NCBI GenBank assembly: GCA_025201345.1
Contig: JAIXMG010000005.1
Span: 992,001 to 1,056,000, forward strand
Source of the DNA: Thamnidium elegans
Taxonomy: Eukaryota; Mucoromycota; Mucoromycetes; Mucorales; Mucoraceae
Length of the DNA: 64,000 bases
Direction of reading: 5' to 3'
Shown: positions 21,610 to 33,400 of the stretch, in pieces
Numbering within the stretch: position 1 is the stretch's first letter
How the letters are laid out: each line of letters begins with the position of its first letter
The notes under the pieces: model-generated
What the model saw: the letters and a program-made list of their open reading frames with translations, nothing else
Databases searched by the model: none
Told to the model about the DNA's origin: nothing
Position numbers and translations under genes: made by a program

Positions 21610-22690
21610 AAATTTATAAGTGATAATAAAAAGGATTCTAATGTTTGAGCTCTTGCAGAAAAAGATACACAATATATTTTTTCATACAGTCACTTGGGAG
21701 AGTTTGCGTGCTGTTGAAAGTACTATAATCTATTATTGTTCGTCCGTTATCCTTTTTAAAACACTTGTTTTTATATGAGCATCCAGGCGTTACTTCAAAA
21801 AAAAAAAAGAGTAATATTTACAGTGATTGAAATAAGGTGTTTTCCTTGCATGATTAATAGTCAGGAAATGATTCTTTTCCCCCAGGTTGTTTAATGAAAC
21901 TTAGTGGTTACGATATTATCTTTAATATCAAATGTTGAAAAGTACTTGTTGTTCCATATTTTTTTCGCTTTTTTCTACTTTTTTTTGGTTGTTCATTTTT
22001 GGATTTTTTTTGTGGATTATTTACGATTACTCTTTCAATTTTTGCAGTAAACACTTTATTTAAAATGGATTAGATGTGTCTAAAACTGTAGTTTGTCAGT
22101 ATTGTTTTTTCCGCAAAAAAAGGCAAACTGAATCTGGAGTAATCGCAAAACATCCGTGATTTTTGGCCAAAAAACAAAAGGGGTTGACCCCCAAAAATGA
22201 AAAACGAAAAAAAAAGAACAAATAAAGTACGTTTTTAAATTTTTTTATCAAAGATGTATGTAAAATAATTATTTTGTACTATACAACTTGGGTCCGAAAA
22301 GCTTTTTCTGTTTCTTAATAAATTAAAGACCATTATTTATTATAACTGCTGAAATTAGCAGTGATTTCTTATGTGAGTGATTTGTTTAAGCTGCGATATC
22401 TCAGAGACTTTTTTTTAGCAGCGAGTTTCAAGCTGATCTTTTTTCTTTAGCACAATTGCTCTTCCTACTCTTTCGCCCCCCCCCCACTTGCCCCTTAGGA
22501 ATGGTTTTATTATTATTAATTTGTTATAGCTGACTCGATCAGTACAGCGCATTTAATACTTGTGCAGTATTTTTATTGCCGGATATAATAATCCCGTCCA
22601 CTGTTTGATATAAGGGTATGTTCGATTTAAGAACGAGTTTCTTCCTGACTCCGGCCACTCTTAAACATATCCGCTACTGTAGTACTATAC
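21610..22690 (+). repeat. Dispersed non-coding repeat, copy 2
   Basis: Homologous to 9010-10400 throughout. Shared blocks include GCAGAAAAAGATACACAA (21654), TTTAATATCAAATGTTGAAAA (21930), the arm ending GGGGTTGACCCCCAAAAATG (22180) and AACTGCTGAAATTAGCAGTG (22343). The middle of the element is missing: the sequence jumps at GATTACT (22024-22034), where copies 1 and 3 have several hundred bases. A 9-C run occurs at about 22484. Confidence 0.8.
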
Positions 22691-23397
22691 CATCTTAATT
22701 GCTTAATGTATTAATTTACATTGCTGCTGTATCGCATCTACGGCTGCAACCAATATATTGGGTGATTGTGCCGTGCTACAAACGCATCGTTCTTCAGAGA
22801 GCATGTATCGCGTGTTATAACGGGATTCTGGCGGCCCTTTGACTTAGCAAACTATACTTTTATTTTCAAGCCGGAGGTCCTACGAGAAAACTATCTTCAC
22901 TCCTAACTTATAACTTAACTGAAACTTCGAGGATGTAAAATAGCTCTCTTTATTAATTATAAAAACATCCTATTCTTATATCTGTCGACGGTACTTCAAG
23001 GTACCGCTTATCCGGTTACTAAATATAATTTTCCTGAGTATAATCTGGGCTGGAGACTTAGTGTATTATCGATTTGATTCAAAGAACAAGGTATAATTAC
23101 CACATATTCGCATATGTTTCTTCTGTCTAATAAAAAATCTTTATTATGATAATTAGATTAAAAACTCTAAGAGAAATAATTCATGTGTCTTCATTCTCCT
23201 CGTAGTCACTGCCATTCCTTTGTCAAGGTATAAAAATGAATTATAAGTACTACAGAGGACTTTTATTATTATTTACTGGATATATAATTACCCGTAAGGA
23301 ATCACAAGTGTGCACCAAGGGTTTGTTTAAAAATGGGGAGGGGTTTTGCAAATTAAATCTTTTTTTATATTCTCTTTTTTTCATTTTTTAGTAAATA
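22691..23397. other. Gene-free stretch 5' of the Hrp1-like gene
   Basis: No coding segment recognised. The last 60 bases are T-rich and presumably include the leader of the RNA-binding protein gene. Confidence 0.5.
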
Positions 23398-25145
23398 ATG
23401 TCTGACGATTTTGATGATGATTTGTACAATGTATACAATGGAAGGGGGCAAGAAGATTCGTATAACGATGAAGATTTGTACGGAGAGGACCCAGTTGTAG
23501 ATGTAAAAGAGGAGGAAGTAAAGGAAGAAGAAAAAGAAGAGGATCAACCAACTAAACAACCATCGGCGCAGCCAACTGATACCTCTTCCAAACCACAACC
23601 TTCACCCAATAATATGAACTGGAACTATCAGCAACAACAGCTGCAACAACAACAACAACAACAACAACAACAAAATATGTATCAGCAGTATTTGGCCGCT
23701 TATCAACGCAATTTACAACAACAGATGGCTATGAATCCTTATCAAATGCAACAAATGATTCAGCATCAAATGAGACAGACCATGTCTCCTCAACATTATA
23801 AGCCAAAAACCAATAATGAAGTAAATAAACATGATACGAACAATGAAAATGAAGACAACAAAACGGCCGCAAATCAAGATGAAGGGTAAGTCTTTTTTTT
23901 TATTATTATTATTATTTAGCAATCAATAGATAGTAGTATTACGTTTATAAGCTATTCTTTTTTTTTTTTTTTGTAAATTATTTCGCATTTGTTAATACAT
24001 AAATTCATTAAAAAAAAAAATCAAATACAAAAAAAAAATAATCAATTGGGGGGAATTATAGAAAGATGTTTGTTGGAGGTCTTAATTGGGAAACTACCGA
24101 TGGTAAGCATACATATAGTATTTTATATTTTTTTATATTGGAGAGAAAAGAGATAGGATTGGGGTTAATAGTAGTTTATTTAATAATAATTATAATAATA
24201 ATAATAAAAAGAATCATTACGACAATACTTTTCTCAGTTTGGTGAAGTACTGGATTGTACTGTTATGCGCGACCCAACAACACAACGTTCGCGTGGTTTT
24301 GGTTTCTTGACAATGAAAGAGAATTCGGATATTGATAAAATTGTCAGTCAAGCAGATCACCACTTGGATGGAAAAAGAGTAAGTTATTAATTAAATATAC
24401 ATTTATACTTTACTAACTTTTTTTTTTTTTTTTTTTTTTTTACAATTTATTTAGATTGACCCAAAGAGAGCTGTTCCAAGAGATGAACAAGATAAAACCG
24501 AAAAGATTTTTGTAGGTGGTATTTCCCCAGAGGTAAACGAAGAAGAATTTAGAGAGTTTTTTACTCAATTTGGTACTGTCATTGATGCTACTCTTATGAT
24601 GGAACGTGATACAGGTAGACCACGAGGTTTCGGTTTTGTTACATTTGAGAGTAGTAATGGAGTAGAGGAAGCTTTAAAGAATTCCAACTTGGCCATTAAG
24701 GATAAAACAGTAAGTAATATATTATATATCTATGCGTAAACTAGTTTTAATACTCTTTTTTTAGATTGAAGTTAAAAGAGCAACACCAAAGAACAAACAA
24801 AATCGTATGGTAGCTCCTGTACTGAACCCCAATTTTCGACCTCCTACTGGATACATGCCCAATAATAGATATACTCCACAACTTGGTATGATGAACCCAA
24901 ACAACTTTATGTATGGTAATATGTATGGAGGAGGGGGAGGAGGAGTACCTTACAACGCTGCGGCTTATTATCAATCCAATCGACCTTACAATAATAATAA
25001 TTATATGCGTCAACAACAACAATCCTATGACAACAATCAAGATAATACGCGTCAAAATGCTCGTTATGATAGAAAAGATCGTGGAGGAGGAGGAGCTATT
25101 CATGCTTCTCAGTCAAAAAATCAACAAAACTATCGTCCATATTAA
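23398..25145 (+). CDS. Hrp1/Nab4-like hnRNP with two RRMs
   Basis: Five exons: 23398-23885, 24062-24102, 24212-24378, 24455-24709 and 24765-25145, giving 443 residues. The N-terminus is acidic, then Gln-rich (a run of about ten Q near residue 85). Two adjacent RRMs follow. RRM1 has KMFVGGLNWETTDESLRQYF and RGFGFLTM. RRM2 has KIFVGGISPEVNEEEFREFF and RGFGFVTF. The inter-RRM sequence IDPKRAVPRDEQDK is the signature linker of Hrp1-type cleavage-factor IB proteins, which bind the polyadenylation enhancer element and shuttle with mRNA. The C-terminus is Asn/Gly/Gln-rich with a run of Gly (about 24,926-24,946), typical of a prion-like low-complexity tail. The 5' splice sites are close to consensus; one intron has a 22-T tract. 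Confidence 0.92.
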
Positions 25146-25267
25146 ATAAACGTTACAGATATTTTTTTTAATGCAAACAAAATTTTTATGTATTTATGTA
25201 AATGCTAGAAAAAAAAAGCAGCGAAGTGATTTTTATTCATGTAGTTCAATACGGGAGTAAAATTTAC

Positions 25268-26085
25268 TTAAACGACGGTACCGGAAGCAGAGGCAATACG
25301 AGGCCAGAGATCAGCACACTCCTTAGCAACGGGACCAGTAATAGCGGAACCTATTATTAATTATTATATTAGCTACTGAATCTAAACTGTTTACGTTAAA
25401 ATCTCTTACCCTTCATTTCACCCTTGGGGTTGACAATGACACCAGCGTTATCCTCGAAGTAGAGGAAGACACCGTCTCTACGACGCCAAGCCTTACGTTG
25501 ACGGATGACAACAGCAGCCATAACCTTCTTTCTCAATTCGGGCTTACCCTTCTTGACAGTAGCGACAACCATGTCACCACAACCAGCAGCGGGAAGTCTG
25601 TTCAAACGACCCTTGATGTTACGGACAGCAATGACGTACAAATTCTTAGCACCAGAGTTATCAGCGCAATTCATAACAGCACCAACGGGGAGACCGAGGG
25701 TCATACGGAACTTTGTGCCGGAAACGCTAACTAGAAAAGCATGTTAACAATAAACTCTTTTTTACATAGTTTTCCCCCTTTTTTTCTCGTTCAATGGACG
25801 ACATGTAACAAAGATTTCAAGTTCATGACCAGCAAAGTCAGTCAAACAACCCTTTTATATTCATTATTTCTTTTGCTCTTTCTAATGATAACATTTTTAA
25901 CTTGTTTGTAAAACAAAAAGTTGAAAAGTATCGCAAAAAAAAAAAGGAAATAAAAAAAAGAAAAAGGGTTTTCCCGTTATTTTTGATTCATCCATCCATT
26001 GTATGTCATCCATCTATAAATTATAATAAAACCAATCCCTCTTTTCACGATAGTAACTTCCTCGTTATACTTTACCCTTAGGCAT
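25268..26085 (-). CDS. RPL23: 60S ribosomal protein uL14 (L23)
   Basis: Three exons (26085-26076, 25730-25410, 25350-25268) give 137 residues, the same length as the yeast protein. Conserved stretches include [60 protein letters not shown] and [16 protein letters not shown]. The first coding exon is just 10 nt (MPK plus one base, after a pyrimidine-rich leader), and the first intron is about 345 nt. A long 5' intron right after the start is typical of fungal ribosomal protein genes. uL14 sits at the subunit interface of the 60S particle. The gene is convergent with the Hrp1-like gene, with stops 122 bp apart. Confidence 0.97.
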
Positions 26086-26369
26086 TATGCAGAAATATAG
26101 AGAGAGAGGAAGATTCACTATTTTTCTTCTTTTACATATTGATAAACCATAAAGTGTGTGTTGTTGCAATAATAAAAAAAAGTCCGGACCGGAGATTATA
26201 AAAGGTGTATTTTTAACTTTTTTTTCATCGCCGGGAAGAACATACGTTTCTTTGCTGTGCTACACAAACTGGAAGGCATGTTATACTTTTTAACCTATTA
26301 ACTATTTGATAGCGGCACAGTTAACTTAAGAAGAAGAGAGCAATTCTGGGGTAGAAATTACTACTAGAG

Positions 26370-27294
26370 AAAAAAACTCACTGAGATATCGCAGCTTAAA
26401 CAAACCACTCACATAAGAAATCACTGCTAATTTCAGCAGTTATAATAAATAATGGTCTTTAATTTATTAAGAAACAGAAAAAGCTTTTCGGACCCAAGTT
26501 GTATAGTACAAAATAATTATTTTACATACATCTTTGATAAAAAAATTTAAAAACGTACTTTATTTGTTCTTTTTTTTTCGTTTTTCATTTTTGGGGGTCA
26601 ACCCCTTTTGTTTTTTGGCCAAAAATCACGGATGTTTTGCGATTACTCCAGATTCAGTTTGCCTTTTTTTGCGGAAAAAACAATACTGACAAACTACAGT
26701 TTTAGACACATCTAATCCATTTTAAATAAAGTGTTTACTGCAAAAATTGAAAGAGTAATCATTATTTAAAAATAACTTTTTTTTTTTGGACAAAAATGCC
26801 ACTCATTTACGCGACGCGATTTTATCCATTTTTTTTTAATTTACGTGATTACGTAAAATGCAGTTTTCTACAACTATTTTTGACCATAGCTAAGAATAAA
26901 AATATTAAATGGCCTTTTCTTGTTTATTTATTAAGAAAAGTGCTACAACCAAAACTGAGCGAGAAAACACGCTTTGAAAAATCACACATTTTAAGATCCT
27001 CTTAACTCAAAATTGGAGTAAAAAAAAAACGCCTTTAGACGTTCAGTTTTTTTAGTAAAAATATGATTTTAAATTAAATAAAAGCGTATAAACGAGCACT
27101 TTATAAACATTGTTTTATTCACAGAGATATTCAAAGTAGTTCCGGAGTAATCGTAAATAATCCATAAAAAAAATCCAAAAATGAACAACCAAAAAAAAAG
27201 TAGAAAAAGCGAAAAAAAATATGGAACAACAAGTACTTTTCAACATTTGATATTAAAGATAATGTCGTAACCACTAAGTTTCATTAAACAACCT
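26370..27294 (-). repeat. Dispersed non-coding repeat, inverted copy 3
   Basis: Near-identical reverse complement of copy 2 across 26380-26760 (complement of 22030-22400) and 27160-27294 (complement of 21890-22020). Between those blocks it retains about 400 bp of central sequence (CTCAGTTTTGG.TGTAGCACTTTT on its minus strand) that copy 1 also has and copy 2 has lost. Its right end cuts into a coding relic at 27295. Confidence 0.82.
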
Positions 27295-28060
27295 GGGAGT
27301 CTTTGCAATTTAATAAGCTTTATACACTTCTTCTTCAGTTTATAATACAAGCCATTTTTGTCCAGTTCTTTCTTTGCTGCCTTTTCCTTCTGCTTAGACT
27401 TTGTACTATTTATACCGACGAGCGTGTCTTTTGTGAATTCATAAGCTATATCTTGAGAAAAGTTGATATCGCTAGTTTCTTTCGCCTTTATATGAATAGA
27501 GTCTTTCCATTTAGAGAAGTTGTCTCCAAGAAGAATCATAGTACTATTTTTGTCGGTTTTGGTAACAAAATCTAAAATTCCATAATATAAATAATCTTGA
27601 TCACAAATACTTGATGCCTTTTTTAATTTTTTCTTTCCTGGTTTAAGCTATTACGGAGACTAATTACGCTACAATTGAAAGGGATATCAGGGTTGTTGTT
27701 GTTAAAAAAGTTATCAATCTAATATATTAAATTAAATTATTAATATTGTCATCAGTTAATAAGAACTTAAGATACTTGCCTCATCTTCCTGGCGCTTTCT
27801 ATTATCTAATCTTGATAGTAATAGTTCATCCAGTACATCGTCCGCTCGACTGTTGAGCGTGTTCTATTAAGAAAATAATTAATCTTGATAAAGTACTATC
27901 TCCGTATGTACTTACTTTTCTGATCTCTTTGGATAACCTCTCCCAGTCTACAAGATTGTAATCAAATATAAAATGTTCATGGAAATGGCTAAGAATATCA
28001 CTCCAAAAATACTTCAACTTCAGAGCATTGAGACATGGAATTATATCATATAACATTCTT
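27295..28060 (-). pseudogene. Multi-exon ORF of an unidentified repeat-associated gene, truncated
   Basis: On the minus strand several exons can be chained: LKLKYFWSDILSHFHEHFIF... to SKEIRK (ends at a GTAAGT donor near 27917), NTLNSRADDVLDELLLSRLD to QEDE (ends at 27780), and IDNFFNNNNPDIPFNCSVIS from 27718. After one frame change in an A-run near 27625-27640 it continues as CDQDYLYYGILDFVTKTDKN and LLGDNFSKWKDSIHIKAKET until 27295. There the dispersed repeat begins, so the 3' end is lost. Intron 27719-27779 would have a GC donor (AG|GCAAGT). I recall similar proteins as repeated families in Mucorales genomes but cannot name a function. The N-terminus may be at 29334. Confidence 0.5.
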
Positions 28061-28109
28061 GTTATAGTACATTCATTTTCTAGAAAGAAAAGCAATACTT
28101 CCCAAGTAT

Positions 28110-28600
28110 TTTCTTTTTTAGGTAAAACAAGTAAAATTCTTGCAAGAGAGGCATGCGATAAGCTTGTCAAAACCAAATTTTCTGTATATCCTGTTACATC
28201 ACATGAAATTTGTGGCACTAATGGATGCTACTTGTATGACATTCGAAAGGATGTCACCCTTACTGCTTGCCCTATTTGTGATGCAACAAGAAGTAAAACC
28301 AGCACTTTGAAAACGGTCAATATTACTGATAAGATAGCCGAATTATTGATATGTGATGATGTTCGTGAAAGGCTTGCTTATAGAGCTGATAATTTCCCCA
28401 AAGATCATGTTTATACAGACGCTTTTGATGGTGAATTATATGCAAACTTTGTTGAGAACAATTTATTTGAAAACAAGTACGACGTAGCTGTAAAGCTGGA
28501 CATAGATGGCTTCCGGTCAAAGTTCTCTAGAACCAAACTAGTTATGGTGCATTGCGTTGTATTAAACCACGACATATCAGAGATGGTTTTTTTTTATACA
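28110..28600 (+). pseudogene. CACTA/Plavaka-type transposase (tnp2-like) N-terminal fragment
   Basis: An open stretch on the plus strand reads ACPICDATRS (zinc-binding Cys pair), then LLICDDVRERLAYRADN, DAFDGELYANFVENNLF and YDVAVKLDIDGFRSK, followed by a short hydrophobic VMVHCVVLNHD. The order CPxC...R, LRYR-like, FDG..Y, then DGF and I.N is the hallmark of tnp2-type (CACTA/Plavaka) transposases just before the DDE core. The catalytic core is absent: the frame ends in a T-run at about 28587. It sits in opposite orientation to the ORF relics on both sides, so it may have inserted into them. Confidence 0.6.
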
Positions 28601-28805
28601 TGTATATACATTTAAAAGAAAATCTTATATCTAGATTGGCCAACTATCAACAGTACTTGTAAAATTTGAAAAAAATGTTTTTCGCAATTGTTTCGGTTAA
28701 TTCTTGGTACATCACCATTTACACTACCAGTGCCAATTTAGGGATATTCCTGGTATATTACCATATCATAGGGAAGCTCTTTTAGAAATATTTAGACATT
28801 TGATA

Positions 28806-29006
28806 ATATAAAAGGTACTTGCTTGTATATGAATCCATTGTTAAAAGGAAAAAAAAAGAAAAAAAAAAGGATGGAATAAATAGGTGATTTTAATCATGAT
28901 AAAATGGGGTTTATTCACCCATGATAAAACGGGTTTATTTAATCATTCTTTCTCACGATATTAATAAAAAAAGTCGTTTTTACATGTAAAGTACCTGTTA
29001 TTGTTG
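28806..29006 (+). repeat. Dispersed MITE-like repeat with internal tandem units, copy A
   Basis: About 200 bp starting TATAAAAGGTACTTGCTTG and ending TACATGTAAAGTACCTGTTA. It matches 56837-57057 along its whole length. Inside are two copies of a ~25-bp unit (ATGATAAAA.GGGGTTTATT) at 28897-28948. Coding relics flank it on both sides, consistent with insertion. Confidence 0.8.
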
Positions 29007-29009
29007 GCT

Positions 29010-29334
29010 CAGGTGGTGGTGTAAATGGTGATGCACCAAGAATTAACCATTGTTTCTACAATAGAAAATAAAAAGTAAGTAGATGCTCATAAAAAAAATT
29101 GTTTTAAATTACTATGAAATTTAGGCTTTAAAACGTATATATCTCTTTTACGCGCAGAGGCTCCTGATTGTTGTCTTTTTCTGGGAAAAGGTACTTGGGT
29201 GTAATTTACTTTGGATTTGGTTTATTGAGTGAACCGAGTTTCGGTTTCAAATTTGCCTTTGGTGTATAACTTTACAATTTTAAATATATCTTCGACACAG
29301 ACGGCTTTTAGTTCATAATTTTCATTGTTGGCCA
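29010..29334 (-). pseudogene. 5' part of the interrupted repeat-associated gene
   Basis: ATG at about 29334 opens MANNENYELKAVCVEDIFKI ... ETRFTQ, then an in-frame TAA, then VNYTQVPFPRKRQQSGASAR and RDIYVLKPKFHSNLK. After a likely intron (29057-29115) come QWLILGASPFTPPPEPTI. The stretch is coding-like with one internal stop. A related peptide (LILGTSPFTLPVP) is encoded on the plus strand at 28697-28740, so a second, oppositely oriented copy fragment lies only 270 bp away. The MITE-like repeat is inserted between them. Confidence 0.5.
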
Positions 29335-29339
29335 TATTG

Positions 29340-30475
29340 AGGTGAGAAAAAATTGCATTCACAAACTGTGAAAGTTGAGAATCACTTCCTAAATTATAGA
29401 TATTAGAAATCCTATTTGTGGAGAAATACCTTTGATTTAATACAGAAAAATTAATAAAAACAGGAGAATCAGATTAAAAGTCTAATAACGTTTATTTCTT
29501 ATTTTAATTGTAAAAATCAATCCTGGTATAAGGGATTGCTAACTATGATTTTTTACTTATAGTTTTTTGCAATAGTGGCCACGCTATTGTGATTGATCGT
29601 TACACTTAGATTTGATCTAGTAACTTCTATAATCTGAGGATCTTGATTTCTAGATCCTGTGCTTTTTTTATATAAGGTTCATTTTGATACCTAACGTTTG
29701 TTATGTTTTATAATCGATTATTATATATTCTATTTTATGTGTGATTTTACCACACCTTTAAAAAAGACTGATGCAGCACAAATTGAGATAGTTCTAGAGA
29801 TCAAATATCTTGGTGCCCGCCCTTTCAGATTTATAAACCGCCTTTTTGGGAAATAAAAGCCGCCCTTTTGGAATTTGAAAACCTGCCCTTTGAGATTTTT
29901 TTTCATCCGCCCTTTTATTTAAAAAACCGCCCTTTGGCATTGCTTTTTACTGTATATATAAAGTATATATAAAAGGACGCATCTAATGCGGCAAAATTAG
30001 ACATTAAAGGTGTAACCCTACGAAATTTCATTTTATTTCTTTTGTGTTAAAACTGGATATGCAAAAAAAGAAAAGATCAGGAAATAGGTAAAATATTTTT
30101 ATTTTAAAGTATCTGTATATTTATGACATACGGATATATACGTTTATTCAGTTTATATTTCCCATCATCATCTTAGGTTTTATAACTGCGATTGTTAATC
30201 CTGGCCAACGGATATGCCCGCGTGTCAGATTTATGCCTGGCACTGGACGAAAATTAGGCTTACTCACAGTCACGCGTATACACACACTTTCATGTTTTCC
30301 TAGTTCCTTTATTTCCCCTCCTCTTCTTTTTCCATATAAAAAAAAAGAAGAACTTGTACAATATATAAGAATATTTTATATATAATATATAAATATATTT
30401 ATAGTCATTATTACTTTTATTTGAATCGAAAAAAAGTTGTAAAGTAATAATAATAAAAGTACTTTTTATTTTCCC
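29340..30475. other. Gene-free stretch 5' of Pho81
   Basis: No gene recognised. It contains the CCGCCCTTT minisatellite described separately and short dinucleotide/A runs. The last few hundred bases should hold the Pho81 promoter. Confidence 0.5.
29815..29945. repeat. Degenerate ~22-bp minisatellite with CCGCCCTTT core
   Basis: Six spaced copies of a C-rich core (CCGCCCTTT, with CCGCCTTTTT and CTGCCCTTT variants) alternate with A/T-rich spacers of 11-16 bp. It is a conspicuous local pattern; the core's C-clusters stand out in this AT-rich region. Confidence 0.75.
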
Positions 30476-33400
30476 ATGAAGGTAAAGAAAGAAAGAAACA
30501 AGCTTGTGTGCGTATAGATAGATAGTTACTTACAGATAGTCTTTTCTATATATAATAGTTTGGCAAACAGATCCAAAGCCAGCAATTTACAGAATGGAGT
30601 CCTTACTACTTGGATTATAAAGGCTTAAAGAAATTTATTAGTTCTTTATTGAATACACCAGCCGATAGTTTAAAAGCGTTAGGTTTACCACCCATCAATG
30701 TCGAAGACGACCGTGCTAAATTACTTCAATCTCAAAAGGCAGCCTTTTTCTTTAAGCTCGAACGCGAACTTGAAAAGGTAAAGTCTCTCCCTTTTTTATT
30801 TTATTTTTTATTATATACCTTATATACTTATATAAAATCGTGTATATGTGCGTAGATCAATTCCTTCTATCTTCAAAAGGAAAATGAACTTAAAGTTCGG
30901 TTAAGAACATTAATAGATAAAAAGAAGGTGCTTCAATCTGATACCCGGCGACTTAAACACGCTTCTACTTTATTTAAAGCAATTCAAGAGGCTTTTGTTC
31001 AATTTGAACAAGAACTAACAAAAATTCAAGTAAATATATATATCTACACATACACCCACACATACACACACGTGAAATTAAATGATTTTATTATTATTAT
31101 AGAAATACGTAGAATTAAACAATGAAGGGTTTAGAAAGATCTTAAAGAAATGGGATAAACGATCTAAATCATCGACAAAAGAACTTTACCTTTCACGTCA
31201 AATTGATATTCAACCTTGTTTTAATACGCAAGTATTATGTGAATTATCAGATCTTGCTTCGGCCAATCGTATCGAGTTATCAAATATTCAAGATGGTATT
31301 CCCATCAGTCCCATTTCATCTACTGTAGTTGATGAAACAACAAGCAACTTCGGCGATGAAATTGATGATATCGAATTAGAATTGATGAAATCGGTTTCTA
31401 CTGGACAAGCTTCTTTGGTTCGAGAAATATTAGATCGCATCACTCAAAACCCTGCTACAGAAGATAAAGGAAGATTAACTCGAGTCTTTTGGCATGCTTG
31501 TTCCGAAGCTTCAAAAGAGATTACCGACATGTTGATTGAAACTAAACTTGTTAATTTTGAATATGTTGATGATATTATCGAAAGATCTTGTTTACATGTT
31601 GCTGCTATGAATGGGAGATTGTATTTATTAGAAACTTGTACTGAACATGGTGCCAATGTTGAAGGAACTGATGCTTATGGAAGAACAGCTTTACATTATG
31701 CAACCATGAATGGTTTTAGTGATTGTGTTTCATTCTTATTAACTCGTCAAACTGATATTGAATGCCGTGACCATGATGGTTTTAGCCCTCTTATTTATGC
31801 TATTATGAACGGACATACGCCTTGTGTTGATATATTGATTAAAGCAAATGCTAATATCGAACCAAGACATGAGGGTGATCATATCCCTTTGTCTTTAGCT
31901 TGTCATTTTGGTCATACTGATATTGCTTTAATATTATATAATCAAGGTGCCAAAAACTTACCAAATGCTGAGTCATTATATCCTTTACATTTAGCTGCTC
32001 GTCAAGGCCATGCTCAATTATGTCGCGAACTCTCTCAAAAAGTAGCTGATATCGATACACCTGATAAATATAATACCTGGACACCATTATTCTGGGCGGC
32101 AAATGACGGTCATGTAGAATGTGTACGTATCTTAATTAATGCAGGTTGTAAAGTAAACGCCAAAGATGAGAATGGTAAGACAGCACTTTACTATGCTGCT
32201 TGGGAAGGACATATGGACTGTGTACAGTTATTACTGGATGCAGGTTGCGAAGTAGAGCCTATTCTTGATATCCAATCTCCACCTTGTACGAAATTAGAAG
32301 ATGAAAATGAATTAGATATTATTCCTTCACTTTCATTACCACCACCTATTATTCCTTTCCGCATTTATGGTCATAATTATCTTGATCGTAAATATCAAAT
32401 TCAAATCAGTTTACGTCAGCCACCTATTCGTCTCTATGATAATGCTCAAATCTCTTCGTTGCGATTGATTATTTCTTCTAAACCTGATACAGGCATGATC
32501 CCACACAGTGTTATCTTACCTCTTGTAGATGATCGTGATGTCTTTAATTTTCAAGTAGACAAATTAGACGATTTCTTATTAGAGTTTGATATCTTGGCTA
32601 CATTTGGTTCTAAAGTATTGGGACGTGGTGTTGCGTTACCTCAATCCTTCTCTTTAGCTGATTTCAAAATCCATGAAGGACATCGTACAATTCCTCTTTT
32701 AGATGGACATTTAAAGGTGATTGGTGAATTATCTTATGATTATTCTGTCATCAATCCTTTCCGCGGTGTACAACTTGAAATTGGTGGTAGAATTGAAACT
32801 TATTGGAAATCTACAAATACTGTTTTACCTTCTGCTGCTAACTCTCCTCGTGGTGATACCGAATCTACACCTACGATATCACCTGTCAACCCTTCTAATG
32901 CAGCTTCAAGTACGGGAACTGTAGCTGCATCATCTTCTATTTCTTCTAATGTACCTTCATTTATTACTGCCTCTTCCTTATCTGGTGATTACGTGCATGT
33001 TGTTATTCAATTAACCAAAGATTTGGTGCCTGTTGTATTCGCTAATTGGATGGTACCTTATGAAGGTTTGGATTTAGCTGTATCTGATTTAACCTTAGAT
33101 CAATTTACTCGTATTGGTGCCAGTATACTTCAACATAATACAGCTAGTACTTTTACTAATACGGGTGATGTTTGCCCTATTACCGGCAATAGTTTAATTA
33201 TCCAAAAATTGAATAATTATCAGTCTTTCTTATCACTGGAACAAGTTTTAGAGGTAAATATATATATACACACACATAACCACACATTTATTCATTATTT
33301 TTTTAAAATAGAAACTTCCATTAACTATGGGACTTCATCTGGAATTGAAATACCCTTCACCAAGTGATCAAAGTTTATACACTTTTACTAATATCGCAGG

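Noticed and set aside
24747..25149. ORFs antisense and out of frame to the last Hrp1 exon
   Set aside because: They arise from repetitive Asn/Gly/Gln codons; the sense frame carries the conserved protein.
27303..27575. Plus-strand ORF at 27.3-27.6 kb
   Set aside because: The minus strand of the same stretch reads as a better protein and connects to further exons.
29815..29945. Regular ~22-bp repeats as a CRISPR-like array
   Set aside because: Repeats are short and degenerate, spacers are AT filler, no cas genes, and the genome is eukaryotic.
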